Source: Meiothermus sp. Pnk-1
Lineage (GTDB): Bacteria; Deinococcota; Deinococci; Deinococcales; Thermaceae
Length of the DNA stretch: 64,000 bases
Assembly (NCBI RefSeq): GCF_003226535.1
Contig: NZ_QKOB01000017.1
Span: forward strand, 1 to 64,000
Direction of reading: 5' to 3'
The notes under the pieces are model-generated. The model was not told the DNA's origin. It did no database searches and saw only the letters and a program-made list of their open reading frames with translations. A program made the translations under genes and the position numbers. This document shows positions 1 through 8,119 of the stretch, piece by piece (position 1 is the stretch's first letter; each line of letters opens with the position of its first letter).

Positions 1-129
1 GCGCGGGCGTCGGTGGAGGCGTTCGTCTTTGAGGTGTACAACCGCAAGCGTCCGCACTCGGCCTTGGGGTACCTGACGCCTGAAGCTTTTGTGGACAGCC
101 TGTTGAAAGGGGGTGGGAGCCCTGACTAA
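1..129 (+). pseudogene. IS3-family transposase OrfB, C-terminal end
   Basis: The reading frame is open from the window edge to TAA at 127-129 (42 codons). It contains the motif YNRKRPHSALGYLTPEAF, which is the typical C-terminus of IS3-family OrfB integrases, downstream of the DDE glutamate. The start and catalytic core lie outside the window, so I cannot tell whether the element is intact. An IS256 fragment begins about 25 bases downstream, so this is probably the edge of one more insertion in a pile of IS elements. Confidence 0.8.
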
Positions 130-153
130 ACTGACCGGTGAGGTGGTGCAAAT

Positions 154-705
154 TTAGGGGCGCAGTACAGCCTCCTGATCCGTCTTGCGCACCCGCCGCA
201 GGGTGGAACGCACCTTGTGCACGGTGCAGAGCTGCCACTGGGCCCTGGGGTAGACGCGCTTGATGGCGGTCTCTATCCCCGGCAACTCGTCAGTGATGAA
301 AAGCAACACCTCTTCCACCCCCCGCTCCTTGAGCTCAAGGAGCAGGTCGCCCCAGCCCGTGCCCGACTCCGTGGGCAGAAGCCAGAAACCAAGGACCTCC
401 CGGTGGCCTTCCTCGGTGATCCCCAGGGCCAGGTAAGCGGCTTCGGTAGCTACACCTTCCCCCTCCCGGAAGACCTTGGCGAACAGGGCGTCCAGGTAGA
501 CGAAGGCGTAACGCTGCTTAAGCGGGCGCTTCCTGAAAGCCTCTAGCCTGGGCAACACCTCCTCGGCCATGCGGCTGATGGTGCTGGCGCTGTAGGTCTC
601 CCCCAAGAGATGCCCCAGGACCTCGCCCACCTTTCGCGTGGAGATGCCGGCGGCGTACATGGCTAGGGCAAACGCCTCAAGGTCTGCTCGGTGTTTCCCC
701 CTTCG
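154..705 (-). pseudogene. IS256-family (mutator) transposase fragment
   Basis: On the minus strand, downstream of about 705, the frame reads as a mutator-type transposase. It has the conserved YLDALFAKV segment (first catalytic Asp), LGITEEGHREVLGFWL, the second Asp region ITDELPGI, and QLCTVHKVRSTLR. The upstream part of the same open frame is only the antisense of the IS4 remnant and is not transposase. The protein lacks its N-terminal third and everything after KTDQEAVLRP, including the catalytic Glu. It is dead and truncated on both sides by neighbouring elements. Confidence 0.75.
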
Positions 706-1502
706 GGGGAAAGCAGCCGCCGGTTTGAAGAGATGGCTCGGGGTATTTTGGCTACCGGCTCCACCCGCGTGAGCGAGATGGTAGCCAGCCTCCCCTCCCA
801 CCTGCAGCGCCGCTTCCACCAGGCCAAAGCCCTGTACCGCTTCCTGGATAACCCCCGGGTCAAGGCCGAGGCCCTTCTGGAGCGGATCTGCGAGGAAAGC
901 ACCGAGGCGTTGGTGGGGGAGGAGGTGCTGGTTCTTCTGGACCCGAGCCCCCTCCACAAGCCCTATGCCCGAGCCCTGGAGGGGCTTCACCCCGTAGGGG
1001 GGGAGCGAGAGGCAGGCTATGAACTCCTCACCGCCTTGGGTGTGGATGCGGCGGGGCATCTGGCGGTGGGGTACGCCCATCTGTTGGCCTACGGGGAAAA
1101 GGGTTTCCTAAGCCTGCCGAAGGAGGTGGAGCGGGCCATAGAGGGGGCGACGGAGCGGTTGGGGGGCGAGGGCCGCCGGCGGGTGTGGGTGGCGGACCGG
1201 GGCTTTGACGAGCGCAAGGTGTTCCGTCAGGTGCTTTCGTTGGGGGCGGCTTTTGTGGTGTAGGTGTACCGCAACCGGGGTTTGGACGACGGGCAGCGGT
1301 TGCGGGCGCTGGTGGCCTCCTTGCCCCTTCCCTTCCGTGGGACGTGGGAGAGGAAGGGGGAGGGTCGGCGCCGGGGGGTGGAGGTCCACTTTGGGTGGAC
1401 GGAGGTAGCGGTGGAGGGGCGACGGCTTTCCTTGGTGGTCAGCCGGGTACCGGTGCTGGGGAGGCGGGGTTCATGGTGGCTTTTTGATCCGAACCCCTGA
1501 AC

Positions 1503-2462
1503 TTAGACACTCCTACCTGTCTGCCGTGTGAGTCCTTGGTCAACCCTGCTCAGCACCTCCTCCAGAGCCTCCCGAGGCGTCCGATACCCCAGCCCCGAGT
1601 GCAACCGGGCTTCGTGGTAATACCCCAGCCGCTCCGCGATCACCCTCCTCAGCTCCTCCAGGTCCCGCGCCTCCAAAAACAGCTCCCTGCCCTCCTCCTT
1701 GAACCGCCCAAAGAAACTCTCCACCACCGGATTGCCCTTCGCCCCCCTAAGGCTGTAGGAAACCCGCTGCCCGTCCTCCAGAAGCAACTGCCCCACCCAC
1801 TCGTGGCTCAAGAAGGCGCCCCCCTGGTCGTGGTGGATGAGGCTTGGGGGCAGGTGGCCCAGGCCTTCCTGGAGGACAGCTTTGGCCCGCTGCCATACCC
1901 CCAAGGCCAGCTCCGCCGTGGGGGAGGGGCCGATCCCCCAGGCCAGGACCGTGCGGGTGCAGTGATCCAGGATCGGCATGAACCAGGCTTTCCCCTTTCC
2001 CCCAGCGTAGGCCATCAGGCTGAAGTCGGTGTACAAGAGGGCAAAGGGTCCAGGCTCCCCCTCCTTGAGGGTTGCCGCGCGCAGGTCCGCCTTCGCTCTG
2101 GCCAGAAGGACGATCTCCAGCAGGGGGTTGGGCTTGGGTTTTCTGGCCGTGCGCCTGAGGGAGAGCTGGAAATCATTGAGCAACCTCTGGATCCGCTTGT
2201 GGTTGAGGACCAGGCCCCGGCGGCGTAGCTCCTGGTCGATGCGCCGGTAGCCGTACTCGGGGTGCTCCAGCAGGATGGCCTCGATGAGCTCCTTGGCCCT
2301 TTGATCTTCCTCCTCCCGCTTCCTCTGCGCCTCCACCTTTTGCTTGTGGTGGTAGTACCAGGTGGCCCGGGGAATCTCCAAGGCGCTCAGCACGATGGGC
2401 AGGGGGGCCAGGCCCTGAGCCAGCGCCTGACGGGCCAGGTCAATGCGCTCGCCCAGAAGCAT
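1503..2462 (-). CDS. IS3-family transposase OrfB (DDE integrase)
   Basis: The catalytic subunit reads from ATG at 2462 (MLLGERIDLARQALAQG). The same frame is open upstream to 2624, which is needed for a frameshifted OrfAB product. A HTH_21-like segment (HPEYGYRRIDQELRRRG) precedes the rve core. The DDE residues sit in YTDFSLMAYAGGK, SLIHHDQGGAFLS and GNPVVESFFGRFKEE. The C-terminus shows the usual YHEARLHSGLGYRTPREAL. No lesions are seen. Confidence 0.85.
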   Translation of the reverse strand: MLLGERIDLARQALAQGLAPLPIVLSALEIPRATWYYHHKQKVEAQRKREEEDQRAKELIEAILLEHPEYGYRRIDQELRRRGLVLNHKRIQRLLNDFQLSLRRTARKPKPNPLLEIVLLARAKADLRAATLKEGEPGPFALLYTDFSLMAYAGGKGKAWFMPILDHCTRTVLAWGIGPSPTAELALGVWQRAKAVLQEGLGHLPPSLIHHDQGGAFLSHEWVGQLLLEDGQRVSYSLRGAKGNPVVESFFGRFKEEGRELFLEARDLEELRRVIAERLGYYHEARLHSGLGYRTPREALEEVLSRVDQGLTRQTGRSV

Positions 2463-2467
2463 CTTCT

Positions 2468-2749
2468 TCACCTCCCCTGCCCGAGGAAGTTTTTTAGGAG
2501 GGCGATCTCCACTTCCTTCTTCCCGATCAGCTGCTCCAGGTCCCGGATCTTCTTCTCCAGTTCCTGCTCCTGGGTCTGGTTGGAGAAGACCGAGGGCCCC
2601 CGCTCCATGAGTTCGGCCTTCCACTTCACGATGGTATTGGGGTGGACCGCGTAAGCACGGGCCAGCTCCACCAGGCTCCTTTCCCCTTTGACCGCCTCCA
2701 GGGCGGCCTGGAACTTGACCTGGGGTGCTACTGCCTTGGGCTTCTTCAT
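2468..2749 (-). CDS. IS3-family transposase OrfA
   Basis: This is a 93-residue helix-turn-helix protein. An N-terminal basic helix region (KPKAVAPQVKFQAALEAVKG) precedes the HTH with VHPNTIVKWKAELMERG. A leucine-zipper-like coiled coil (QELEKKIRDLEQLIGKKEVE) at residues 62-82 is the usual OrfA oligomerisation segment. It overlaps the frame of orfB upstream of the orfB ATG. A programmed -1 frameshift normally joins the two into the active OrfAB transposase; I have not located the slippery site with certainty. Confidence 0.8.
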   Translation of the reverse strand: MKKPKAVAPQVKFQAALEAVKGERSLVELARAYAVHPNTIVKWKAELMERGPSVFSNQTQEQELEKKIRDLEQLIGKKEVEIALLKNFLGQGR

Positions 2750-3214
2750 CTGGACCTCCTGATCTCTGCAGGATACATCAAAAGTATCGTCTAGGTTAAG
2801 GGGGTCATATCCTTTGACCAGCCTGCCGGTGAGGGGTCCGGAGGAGGCGCTGCGGGTGGTGGAGATCTACCGCAGGCGGTGGGAGATTGAGGGGTTCATC
2901 CGGCTTTTAAAGGTGGGGTTAGGCCTTGAGGGGTTTTTGGTGTGCGGGCTGGTCCGGATTCGGAAGGTGGTGGCGGTGGTGCTGGGGCTGGCGATGTTTG
3001 TGTGGGAGCTTCAGGGGGCGGAGGGGTCTTTCAAGGCGTTTTTGCTGGAGCTTGGGGGCAAGCTAGGGCTTGCTGGTGAAAGGGACGGTCCCTATCTGCT
3101 CTTGCGGGGGTTGGTCCGCTTGCTAAACCACCAGGTAATCCAGGAACATCTGGAGCGCGCACGGAAGGGGAAGAAGAGTTGTGGGTAAACTCCTGATTTC
3201 CGGAAGACACTTCC

Positions 3215-3505
3215 CCTAGGCTCGCCAGACACCATCCGCCAGCCAACGGACAGGGGCGCATGCTGGCGCTAGAGATTTTGTTGGCTACGCCTTTTGTGCG
3301 CGACCTCATCAAAGATGAGAACAAGACGCCTCAAATCAAGGACGCCATGCTGCAAGATAACCTACGCGGAATGCAAACCTTCGATCAGCACCTGGTCGAA
3401 CTCTATACCCAGGGCCATATCAGCCTCGAGGACGCCGAAGGCTCGGCCACCAACCCGCACGAGCTCAAGCTGATGCTGACCAAGTCTACCGGGTACGGAT
3501 ACTGA
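3215..3505 (+). pseudogene. pilT: PilT-type retraction ATPase, C-terminal fragment
   Basis: The translated segment contains NGQGRMLALEILLATPFVRD, then GMQTFDQHLVELYTQGHISL and ATNPHELKLML. This is the C-terminal helical part of type IV pilus retraction ATPases of the PilT family. The frame is recognisable from about 3215, upstream of the ATG at 3260, so that ATG is internal. The whole ATPase core with Walker A and B is missing, cut off at the transposon cluster. It is a remnant and is not expected to work; PilT drives pilus retraction and DNA uptake in this group. Confidence 0.75.
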
Positions 3506-3900
3506 AACTCAACGCGTTTGTCGGCAGGTCGAAAGCTAACCGCCTGAGCCTGTTGCGCTTCATTGCCGAGGGCTCGATTCGGGTAAGGAATTGCCTTATA
3601 AAGAAGCTATCTCGAACTCGATAGGATAGGAGAGTAAGGCTGCAGGTGGGTGCAGGCTATGCGCCTTCGGACTTGTTATATCTTGGCCAGCCGGGTGTTG
3701 GTCTCAGCATCTAAGCCCCTGAGCAGGGCATTGCGACGGGGGTTCTTTTCGGCCCTGTCCGGGAGGTGGCGGAAGGGAGCTGTTGCGCGAACCTCTTGCC
3801 CCCGCGGTGGGTAGGAGTGGGGCAAGTGGCTGTCGTGATGGCTTTTCCGCCGCGCCCGACAACCGCCGGCGTGGTGCGCGACCTGGGCGGCATCGCCCGC
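3506..3900. other. Stretch without a recognisable gene
   Basis: No supportable coding frame is seen. The stretch lies between the pilT remnant and the convergent HigBA-like pair. Near 3710-3740 there is a short dyad, CCCTG-AG-CAGGG, followed by ATTGCGAC. It resembles one CRISPR repeat of the Thermus kind but occurs only once. Confidence 0.5.
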
Positions 3901-4194
3901 TCAAGCGCTGACGGGTTCGGCCCGCAGCCTGAGCCCCAGCGCCTTTAGCACCTTCATCACCGTGGCGAACTCCGGGTTGCCCTCGCCAGAGAGGGCTTTG
4001 TACAGGCTCTCGCGTGAAAGCCCGGCCTCGCGCGCCACCTGCGACATCCCTCGAGCCCGGGCGATATCGCCCAGCGCAGCCGCGATGAGCGCGGGGTCAC
4101 CCTCTTCTAGGCAGGCCTCGAGGTAGAGCAGCATATCCTCCTCGGTTTTCAGGTGTTCCACCACATCCCACTTTTTCAGCTTCACCTTTTTCAT
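3901..4194 (-). CDS. HigA-type antitoxin (addiction module antidote)
   Basis: This is a 97-residue protein from ATG at 4194, with GGGGAG just upstream. The motif YLEACLEEGDPALIAAALGD, followed by the HTH segment GMSQVAREAGLSRESLYKALSG and NPEFATVMKVLKALGL, is the classic addiction-module antidote (HigA-like, Cro/CI fold) signature. It lies 7 bases after the toxin gene. It should bind the toxin and repress the promoter through the dyad upstream of the toxin start. Confidence 0.88.
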   Translation of the reverse strand: MKKVKLKKWDVVEHLKTEEDMLLYLEACLEEGDPALIAAALGDIARARGMSQVAREAGLSRESLYKALSGEGNPEFATVMKVLKALGLRLRAEPVSA

Positions 4195-4201
4195 ACTCCC
4201 C

Positions 4202-4492
4202 TTACAAGTTACGAGCGATCTCCCGAGCCCGTTTGATGTCCCTGGATTGGCTGGATTTATCGCCACCTGCCAGCAGCACCACCACCTCCAAATCTCGCTG
4301 CACGAAGTACACTCGGTAGCCAGGCCCGTAGTGAATCCGTAGTTCTGACACTCCCTCCCCTACCGGGGCACAGTCGCCAAAGTTACCCAGCTCGAGGCGA
4401 CGCAGACGGGCATTGATGACCGCCTTGGCCTTGGCATCCCGCAGACTGGCGAACCATCTTGCGAAAACCTCGGTTTGGACAATCTGCGGCAC
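4202..4492 (-). CDS. HigB/RelE-type toxin (Gp49-like killer)
   Basis: This is a 96-residue RelE-superfamily toxin starting with GTG at 4492. Visible features are FARWFASLRDAKAKAVINAR, LGNFGDCAPVGEGVSELRIH and GPGYRVYFVQRDLEVVVLL, then GGDKSSQSRDIKRAREIA. This is the 'addiction module killer' subfamily whose members are ribosome-dependent mRNA endonucleases. Toxin-first order with the antidote downstream is normal for this subfamily. No disruption is seen. Confidence 0.88.
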   Translation of the reverse strand: MPQIVQTEVFARWFASLRDAKAKAVINARLRRLELGNFGDCAPVGEGVSELRIHYGPGYRVYFVQRDLEVVVLLAGGDKSSQSRDIKRAREIARNL

Positions 4493-4501
4493 ACAGCATA
4501 C

Positions 4502-4519
4502 TGTATCCTATAAGATACA
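4502..4519 (-). promoter_or_regulatory. Dyad operator of the HigBA-like pair
   Basis: The sequence TGTATC-CTATAA-GATACA is a perfect 6+6 inverted repeat around an AT-rich hexamer that could be the -10 region. It sits about 10 bases upstream of the toxin GTG. Its place fits an autoregulatory operator for the antitoxin. The assignment is inference. Confidence 0.6.
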
Positions 4520-4888
4520 ATCCTGCAAGGACGGACGAACGTTGGCAGGAGCGCAGCTTTGGCCGAGGGAGCCGCACCGCTCCCTCCACCGAAGGTCCTC
4601 GTCCGGGAGCACCTGAGGAATCCCCTCAGGGCGGTCTAGTAGGTAGAAGGCCTACCCGGCCATCTTGCCCCCGGGGGCAAGATGGCTAGGCTGCCCGCTC
4701 TCTGCGCCGAACAAGCCGGACGCTTTCGGGCCAAGCTACGCTACCCGGCTCTGGGTGCACGACGGTGCACCCGTCCCGGCCTGGCGAGGGGGATTTCTTG
4801 CCCCCGTTTAGGCCTGGCGACTCCGACCACGGGGGCAAGAAGCCCGCCTCAGAAGCCCGGTAGCCATTTTAGGTGGTATGACAGCTAC
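4520..4888. repeat. Gene-free stretch rich in perfect inverted repeats
   Basis: No gene is seen. Three dyads follow one another. 4659-4686 is a perfect 28-bp palindrome with half-site GCCATCTTGCCCCC. 4753-4772 is GGGTGCAC/GTGCACCC around a 4-base loop. 4797-4807 and 4829-4839 are CTTGCCCCCGT and ACGGGGGCAAG, using the same CTTGCCCCC core as the first palindrome. The shared core suggests a repeated structural element or a degenerate small mobile element rather than ordinary terminators. Confidence 0.6.
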
Positions 4889-5152
4889 ATGGAGCGAATA
4901 AGCGCACGGGAACTCAAGAATCGCTTGGGGCGCTACCTCGGGCTCGTGCGGGAGGGGAAGAGCCTGGAGATCACGGATCGGGGCCGGCCTGTAGCCCGGC
5001 TGGTGCCCCAGGGAACCGGCCTCCCGGAGCGCCTCCAGGCCATGGTCATCTTGGACTTCTTGGAGCCGGGGGAGGGAAGGCTCTCGCCCCAACCCCCCGT
5101 GGCCCGAGCCCGCGGAAGCGTGGCCGAGCTCCTGATTGCGGAGCGCGGATGA
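4889..5152 (+). CDS. Phd/YefM-type antitoxin
   Basis: This is an 87-residue protein from ATG at 4889. The N-terminus MERISARELKNRLGRYLGLV followed by EGKSLEITDRGRPVARLVP is the DNA-binding fold of Phd/YefM antitoxins. The longer open frame upstream to 4682 runs through palindromic non-coding DNA, so I reject it as coding. The C-terminal tail (GSVAELLIAERG) probably wraps the toxin. It overlaps the PIN toxin by four bases (ATGA). Confidence 0.88.
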   Translation: MERISARELKNRLGRYLGLVREGKSLEITDRGRPVARLVPQGTGLPERLQAMVILDFLEPGEGRLSPQPPVARARGSVAELLIAERG

Positions 5153-5589
5153 CCCGGATGGTCTACTTGGACACCAGTGCTCTGGTAAAGCGGTACGTGG
5201 AGGAAGCCGGAACCCCCGGGGTCCAGGCCCTCATCGGGGGAGCAGATGTGCTCGGCACCTCGGTCCTGACCCGGGTGGAGATGGCCGCGGCCCTATCCAA
5301 GGCAGCGCGGATGGGGTTCCTTACCCGGGAGGAGGCTGAGGCGGCTCTGGAGGCCTTCCTTGCGGATTGGCCCCGACTGTATCGCCTGAAGGCCACAGAT
5401 CTTCTCTTGGAGTGGGCCTCAAACCTGGCCTGGGAGGAGGGGCTAAGGGGATGCGATGCTACCCATCTAGCCGCAGCCCTTCTTTGGCAAGGAATGCTGG
5501 AAGTGCCAGTGATCACGGCCACCTTTGACCGGGATCTTTGGATGGCTGCAAAGAGAAGGGGTCTAGAGGTGTGGCCCGACATCCTGTGA
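5149..5589 (+). CDS. VapC-type PIN-domain toxin
   Basis: This is a 146-residue PIN-domain ribonuclease. Acidic residues lie in VYLDTSALVKRYVEE (Asp8), RVEMAAALSKAARMG (Glu), GLRGCDATHLAAALL (Asp) and ITATFDRDLW (Asp), matching the four-acid metal site of PIN toxins. It is translationally coupled with the upstream Phd-like antitoxin. Targets of this family are usually tRNA or rRNA; nothing here shows which. Confidence 0.88.
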   Translation: MTRMVYLDTSALVKRYVEEAGTPGVQALIGGADVLGTSVLTRVEMAAALSKAARMGFLTREEAEAALEAFLADWPRLYRLKATDLLLEWASNLAWEEGLRGCDATHLAAALLWQGMLEVPVITATFDRDLWMAAKRRGLEVWPDIL

Positions 5590-5891
5590 GAGACGGTCGC
5601 AAAAGTTTGGCACCCTTGAAGCATAACACCTGCACGCAACTCCTACCCCAGCGACTTTTGGGGTGAGGAGTGGGGCATCCTGAAACCCCGGAGCCCGCCA
5701 CGAGGGAGACCGTCAACGCCCTGGGGCGGGCCATGCTCTTGCTCCATGGTCTACCCCTACTTCCGCACGGAGATTCCGGTGGGTGGTGGAGCGGACACCG
5801 ACGGAGGAGCGGCCTGCGATGAGCGAGAGGTTTTTTCGCCGAGTGGAGCTAGGGTGGCTTGGGTGTACCTGGGCATTGAGGCGGCCGGTGA
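5590..5891. other. Stretch without a gene; one hairpin
   Basis: The only structure noticed is an imperfect inverted repeat, ACTCCTACCCCA (5639-5650) against TGGGGTGAGGAGT (5659-5671), with one bulged base and no T-run. The short plus-strand frames here show no family resemblance. The CsgG-like gene downstream lacks a start codon, so this stretch may include a recombined 5' end. Confidence 0.45.
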
Positions 5892-6560
5892 AGGGTCCTC
5901 GGCCCCAGGTGGGCGCCGGCACTCGAGGGCCGCTTAGGGCTCTTCCTCCTCCTCGCCGCCTGCGCACCCAGCACTACCACCACCATCGTCAACCCTACCT
6001 ACGACGGCCCCATCGAGACGCTGGCCTACGTCAGCTTCCGCGGCTCCTACGGCGTCAACGAAGAGCTCAGGCGGGCCTTCGACGACGCGGTGCAGGCTGC
6101 CGTCTTCAACCACCCCTACATCAGCAAGCGCTTCGACCTTCTCGAGCGCAGCCGCATCGAGCCGGTGCTGAGGGAGCAAAACTTCGTGATCAGCCAGGGG
6201 ATTGACCCCCGCAATGCACCCGAACTCGGCAAGCTTTTGGGGGCACGCTACATCCTGCTGGGTGAGCTGGTGAGCTTCGATGCCAAAGAGAACCGCAGTC
6301 AGGTGCTCCTCGCCAACGTGAGCACCCTGAGCCTCCACGTGCGGGTGGCCCTGACGCTGGTGGAGACCGAGAGCGGGCGAGTCCTCGCGCGGGTCAGCGC
6401 CGACCGCACCGAGACGGTGCTCACCCAAACCGGGGTTGGGGTTTCCTGGACACTCCAGCTCTCCACCCCGGTCACCCTGCCCGAGAAGGCCGTGACCGAC
6501 GCGCTCAACAAGATCTGCTATGAGGCTCTCAACGAGTTGTTTCGTAGGCTTGCTGCTTAG
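5892..6560 (+). CDS. CsgG-like lipoprotein (start uncertain)
   Basis: In this frame a hydrophobic run GRLGLFLLLAACAPSTTT gives a clear lipobox (LAAC, Cys near 5965). After it come PIETLAYVSFRGSYGVNEEL, FNHPYISKRFDLLERSRIEP, LGKLLGARYILLGELVSFD and VALTLVETESGRVLARVSAD. This matches CsgG/LpoB-type periplasmic domains that assemble on the inner face of the outer membrane. The frame is open only from 5892 and contains no ATG, GTG or TTG before the signal sequence, so the 5' end is probably damaged or starts unusually. The next gene overlaps by 41 bases, which implies an operon. Confidence 0.65.
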   Translation, partial: RVLGPRWAPALEGRLGLFLLLAACAPSTTTTIVNPTYDGPIETLAYVSFRGSYGVNEELRRAFDDAVQAAVFNHPYISKRFDLLERSRIEPVLREQNFVISQGIDPRNAPELGKLLGARYILLGELVSFDAKENRSQVLLANVSTLSLHVRVALTLVETESGRVLARVSADRTETVLTQTGVGVSWTLQLSTPVTLPEKAVTDALNKICYEALNELFRRLAA

Positions 6561-6826
6561 CCTGGGACTGCTCTTTCCCACCGCCTGGGCTGAATGTGCC
6601 CAGGCGGTGGACACGATGAGCGAGGGCATCGCCGGCGCCGAACCCGAGGCCCTCAGCCGGGCGCTCGCGGAGGCGATTGCTCAGGAGCGAGGGGTATTCG
6701 TCAGCACCCGCCAGCGCCTGCTGGAGTACGCCAGCACGGTGGTTCAGGACGGGCGTTTGCAGGAACGCGGAGAGAGTTCCTTCGAGGAGGAGATCCGCAC
6801 CCGGTACGCGGACTTCATCAGACTAC

Positions 6827-8119
6827 GGCAGCGCGGAGACCCCGCCCTTCAGGGCTGGGGCTGCTTCGCGCAGCGAACACCCTGGGGAGCGCCGCCTTAC
6901 CTCCTTTCGTAAAATGTCGTAACATATGAGCATGCAGCGGACGAGTCGGCTCCGGCTCGAACCAACCCGCGAGCAGGCAGACGCCCTCCTGGAAACCCTT
7001 CGCCAGCACACGGAATGCTTCAACGCCGTGTCCGCCTATGGCTGGCAGCACAGGGAGAAGAACGGCGTCCGTCTCCACCACGCCACCTACCGCGCCTTGC
7101 GGGAACGGTTCCCGGCGCTTCCTGCCCAGCTTGTGATCGCCGCCAGGGAGCGCGCCCGCGAGGCGCTGAGGAGCGCGCTCACCCGCGCAAGACGAGGCAA
7201 GAAGGCGTCCCAGCCGAGAAGCCGCCTGTGCCCTATTCGGTACGACGCCCGCACCTATACGCTTTGCACCGCCAAGGGCTATGTAAGCTTCGCCTCTGTG
7301 GCAGGACGGCTCAAAATTCCGTTCGCTGCTAATCCCCACGCTCAAGGTATTCTGGACCGGGCCGTCGGCTTTGGCAGCGCCGACCTGATCTTTCGTAGGG
7401 GACGGCTGTGGCTCCACGTCGCGGTGACGCTGCCCGACCCCGCGTTCCAGCCGTCCGGCTTGGTCGTGGGCGTGGACCTGGGGCTTTCGCGCCCCGCCGT
7501 CGGCTCCAACAACCGCTTCTTCGGCGAGCGTCGCTGGAAGGAGATAGAGCGCAGGTACTTCCGGCTGCGTCGCGGTCTCCAGCGCAAAGGCACCCACTCG
7601 GCCCTGCGGCATCTCCGCAGGCTGGCCGGGAAGGTCAACCGCTTCCGGCGCGACTGCGACCACGTGCTGAGCCGGCGCATCGTCAACTCCGTCCAGCCCG
7701 GCACCGTGATCGTTGTGGAGAACTTGGTGGACATCCGCAGCCGCACCAAGCAGCGGGGCAGGGAATCGCGCCGCCGCCTGCATTCCTGGAGCTTCGCCCG
7801 GCTCAAGGCATTTCTCGTCTACAAGGCGGAAGCCATGGGGTGCAGGGTCGTTGGTGTAGATCCCCGCCATACCTCGCAAACATGCTCGCGTTGCGGCTAC
7901 GTCCATCGCTCTAATCGTCGCTCCCAATCACGTTTTCTATGCCGGGCTTGCGGGTTCGAGTTGAACGCCGACTTGAACGCTGCCCGTAACATCGCCCGGA
8001 AGTACCTTGCCGGCGGTGGCATGCCTGCCGCTGGCGGGCCGCCGTCAACCGGCCCATCGTGCCAGCCCGCACCAGCGGGCTAGGTGCAAGCCCCCGGCTT
8101 TAGCCGTGGGGTAGTTGAC
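6827..8119 (+). mobile_element. IS200/IS605-type element carrying only tnpB
   Basis: The left part holds a hairpin (CCCCGCCC/GGGCTGGGG, near 6840-6862). The right part ends with the typical sequence CCCCCGGCTTTAGCCGTGGGG followed by TAGTTGAC at 8112-8119. There is no tnpA, so mobility would depend on a transposase supplied elsewhere. The left boundary is uncertain within about 15 bases. Confidence 0.65.
6926..8083 (+). CDS. tnpB: TnpB RNA-guided nuclease of an IS200/IS605-type element
   Basis: This is a 385-residue TnpB. The RuvC parts are visible: GVDLGLSRPAVG (Asp, RuvC-I), TVIVVENLVDI (Glu, RuvC-II), a zinc ribbon CSRCGYVHRSNRRSQ..CRACG, and ELNADLNAARNIARKY (Asp, RuvC-III). All catalytic acids are present. 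TnpB proteins use an RNA made from the right end of the element to cut at the donor site and so favour element retention. The last 25 residues read into the right-end hairpin. The start is taken at ATG 6926; ATG 6932 is equally possible. Confidence 0.88.
   Translation: MSMQRTSRLRLEPTREQADALLETLRQHTECFNAVSAYGWQHREKNGVRLHHATYRALRERFPALPAQLVIAARERAREALRSALTRARRGKKASQPRSRLCPIRYDARTYTLCTAKGYVSFASVAGRLKIPFAANPHAQGILDRAVGFGSADLIFRRGRLWLHVAVTLPDPAFQPSGLVVGVDLGLSRPAVGSNNRFFGERRWKEIERRYFRLRRGLQRKGTHSALRHLRRLAGKVNRFRRDCDHVLSRRIVNSVQPGTVIVVENLVDIRSRTKQRGRESRRRLHSWSFARLKAFLVYKAEAMGCRVVGVDPRHTSQTCSRCGYVHRSNRRSQSRFLCRACGFELNADLNAARNIARKYLAGGGMPAAGGPPSTGPSCQPAPAG

Larger units (their letters stand above)
1485..2812 (-). 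mobile_element. IS3-family insertion sequence (1328 bp)
   Basis: The left end begins TGATCCGAACCCCTGAACTT and the right end, read on the other strand, begins GGATATGACCCCCTTAACCT. Over 24 bases the two ends match at 18 positions without gaps. TTT lies on both sides (1482-1484 and 2813-2815), as expected for the 3-bp duplication common in IS3 elements. These boundaries restore the frame of the IS4 transposase it entered. It carries orfA and orfB in the usual overlapping frames and looks intact. Confidence 0.8.
733..3188 (+). pseudogene. IS4-family transposase, interrupted by an IS3 element
   Basis: The coding sequence runs 733-1484 and resumes at 2816. The N-terminal part contains LLDPSPLHKP (first Asp region) and VWVADRGFDERK (second Asp). 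The C-terminal part contains EIYRRRWEIEGFIRLLK, the YREK-like Glu region of IS4 transposases. There are two lesions. One is an in-frame TAG at 1261-1263, after which the frame continues with YRNRGLDDGQRL. The other is an IS3-family insertion at 1485-2812. Removing the insertion together with one copy of a TTT duplication restores WWLLTSLPVRG across the junction. It starts right at the IS256 fragment. Confidence 0.8.

Noticed and set aside
3700-3745. Single CRISPR-repeat-like sequence (CCCTG/CAGGG dyad followed by ATTGCGAC)
   Set aside because: It resembles a Thermus-type repeat but I find no second copy or spacer nearby and no cas gene in the window, so no array can be called.
4682-4888. N-terminal extension of the Phd-like antitoxin
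   Set aside because: The extension runs through palindromic DNA and has no antitoxin-like sequence; the family N-terminus begins exactly at ATG 4889.
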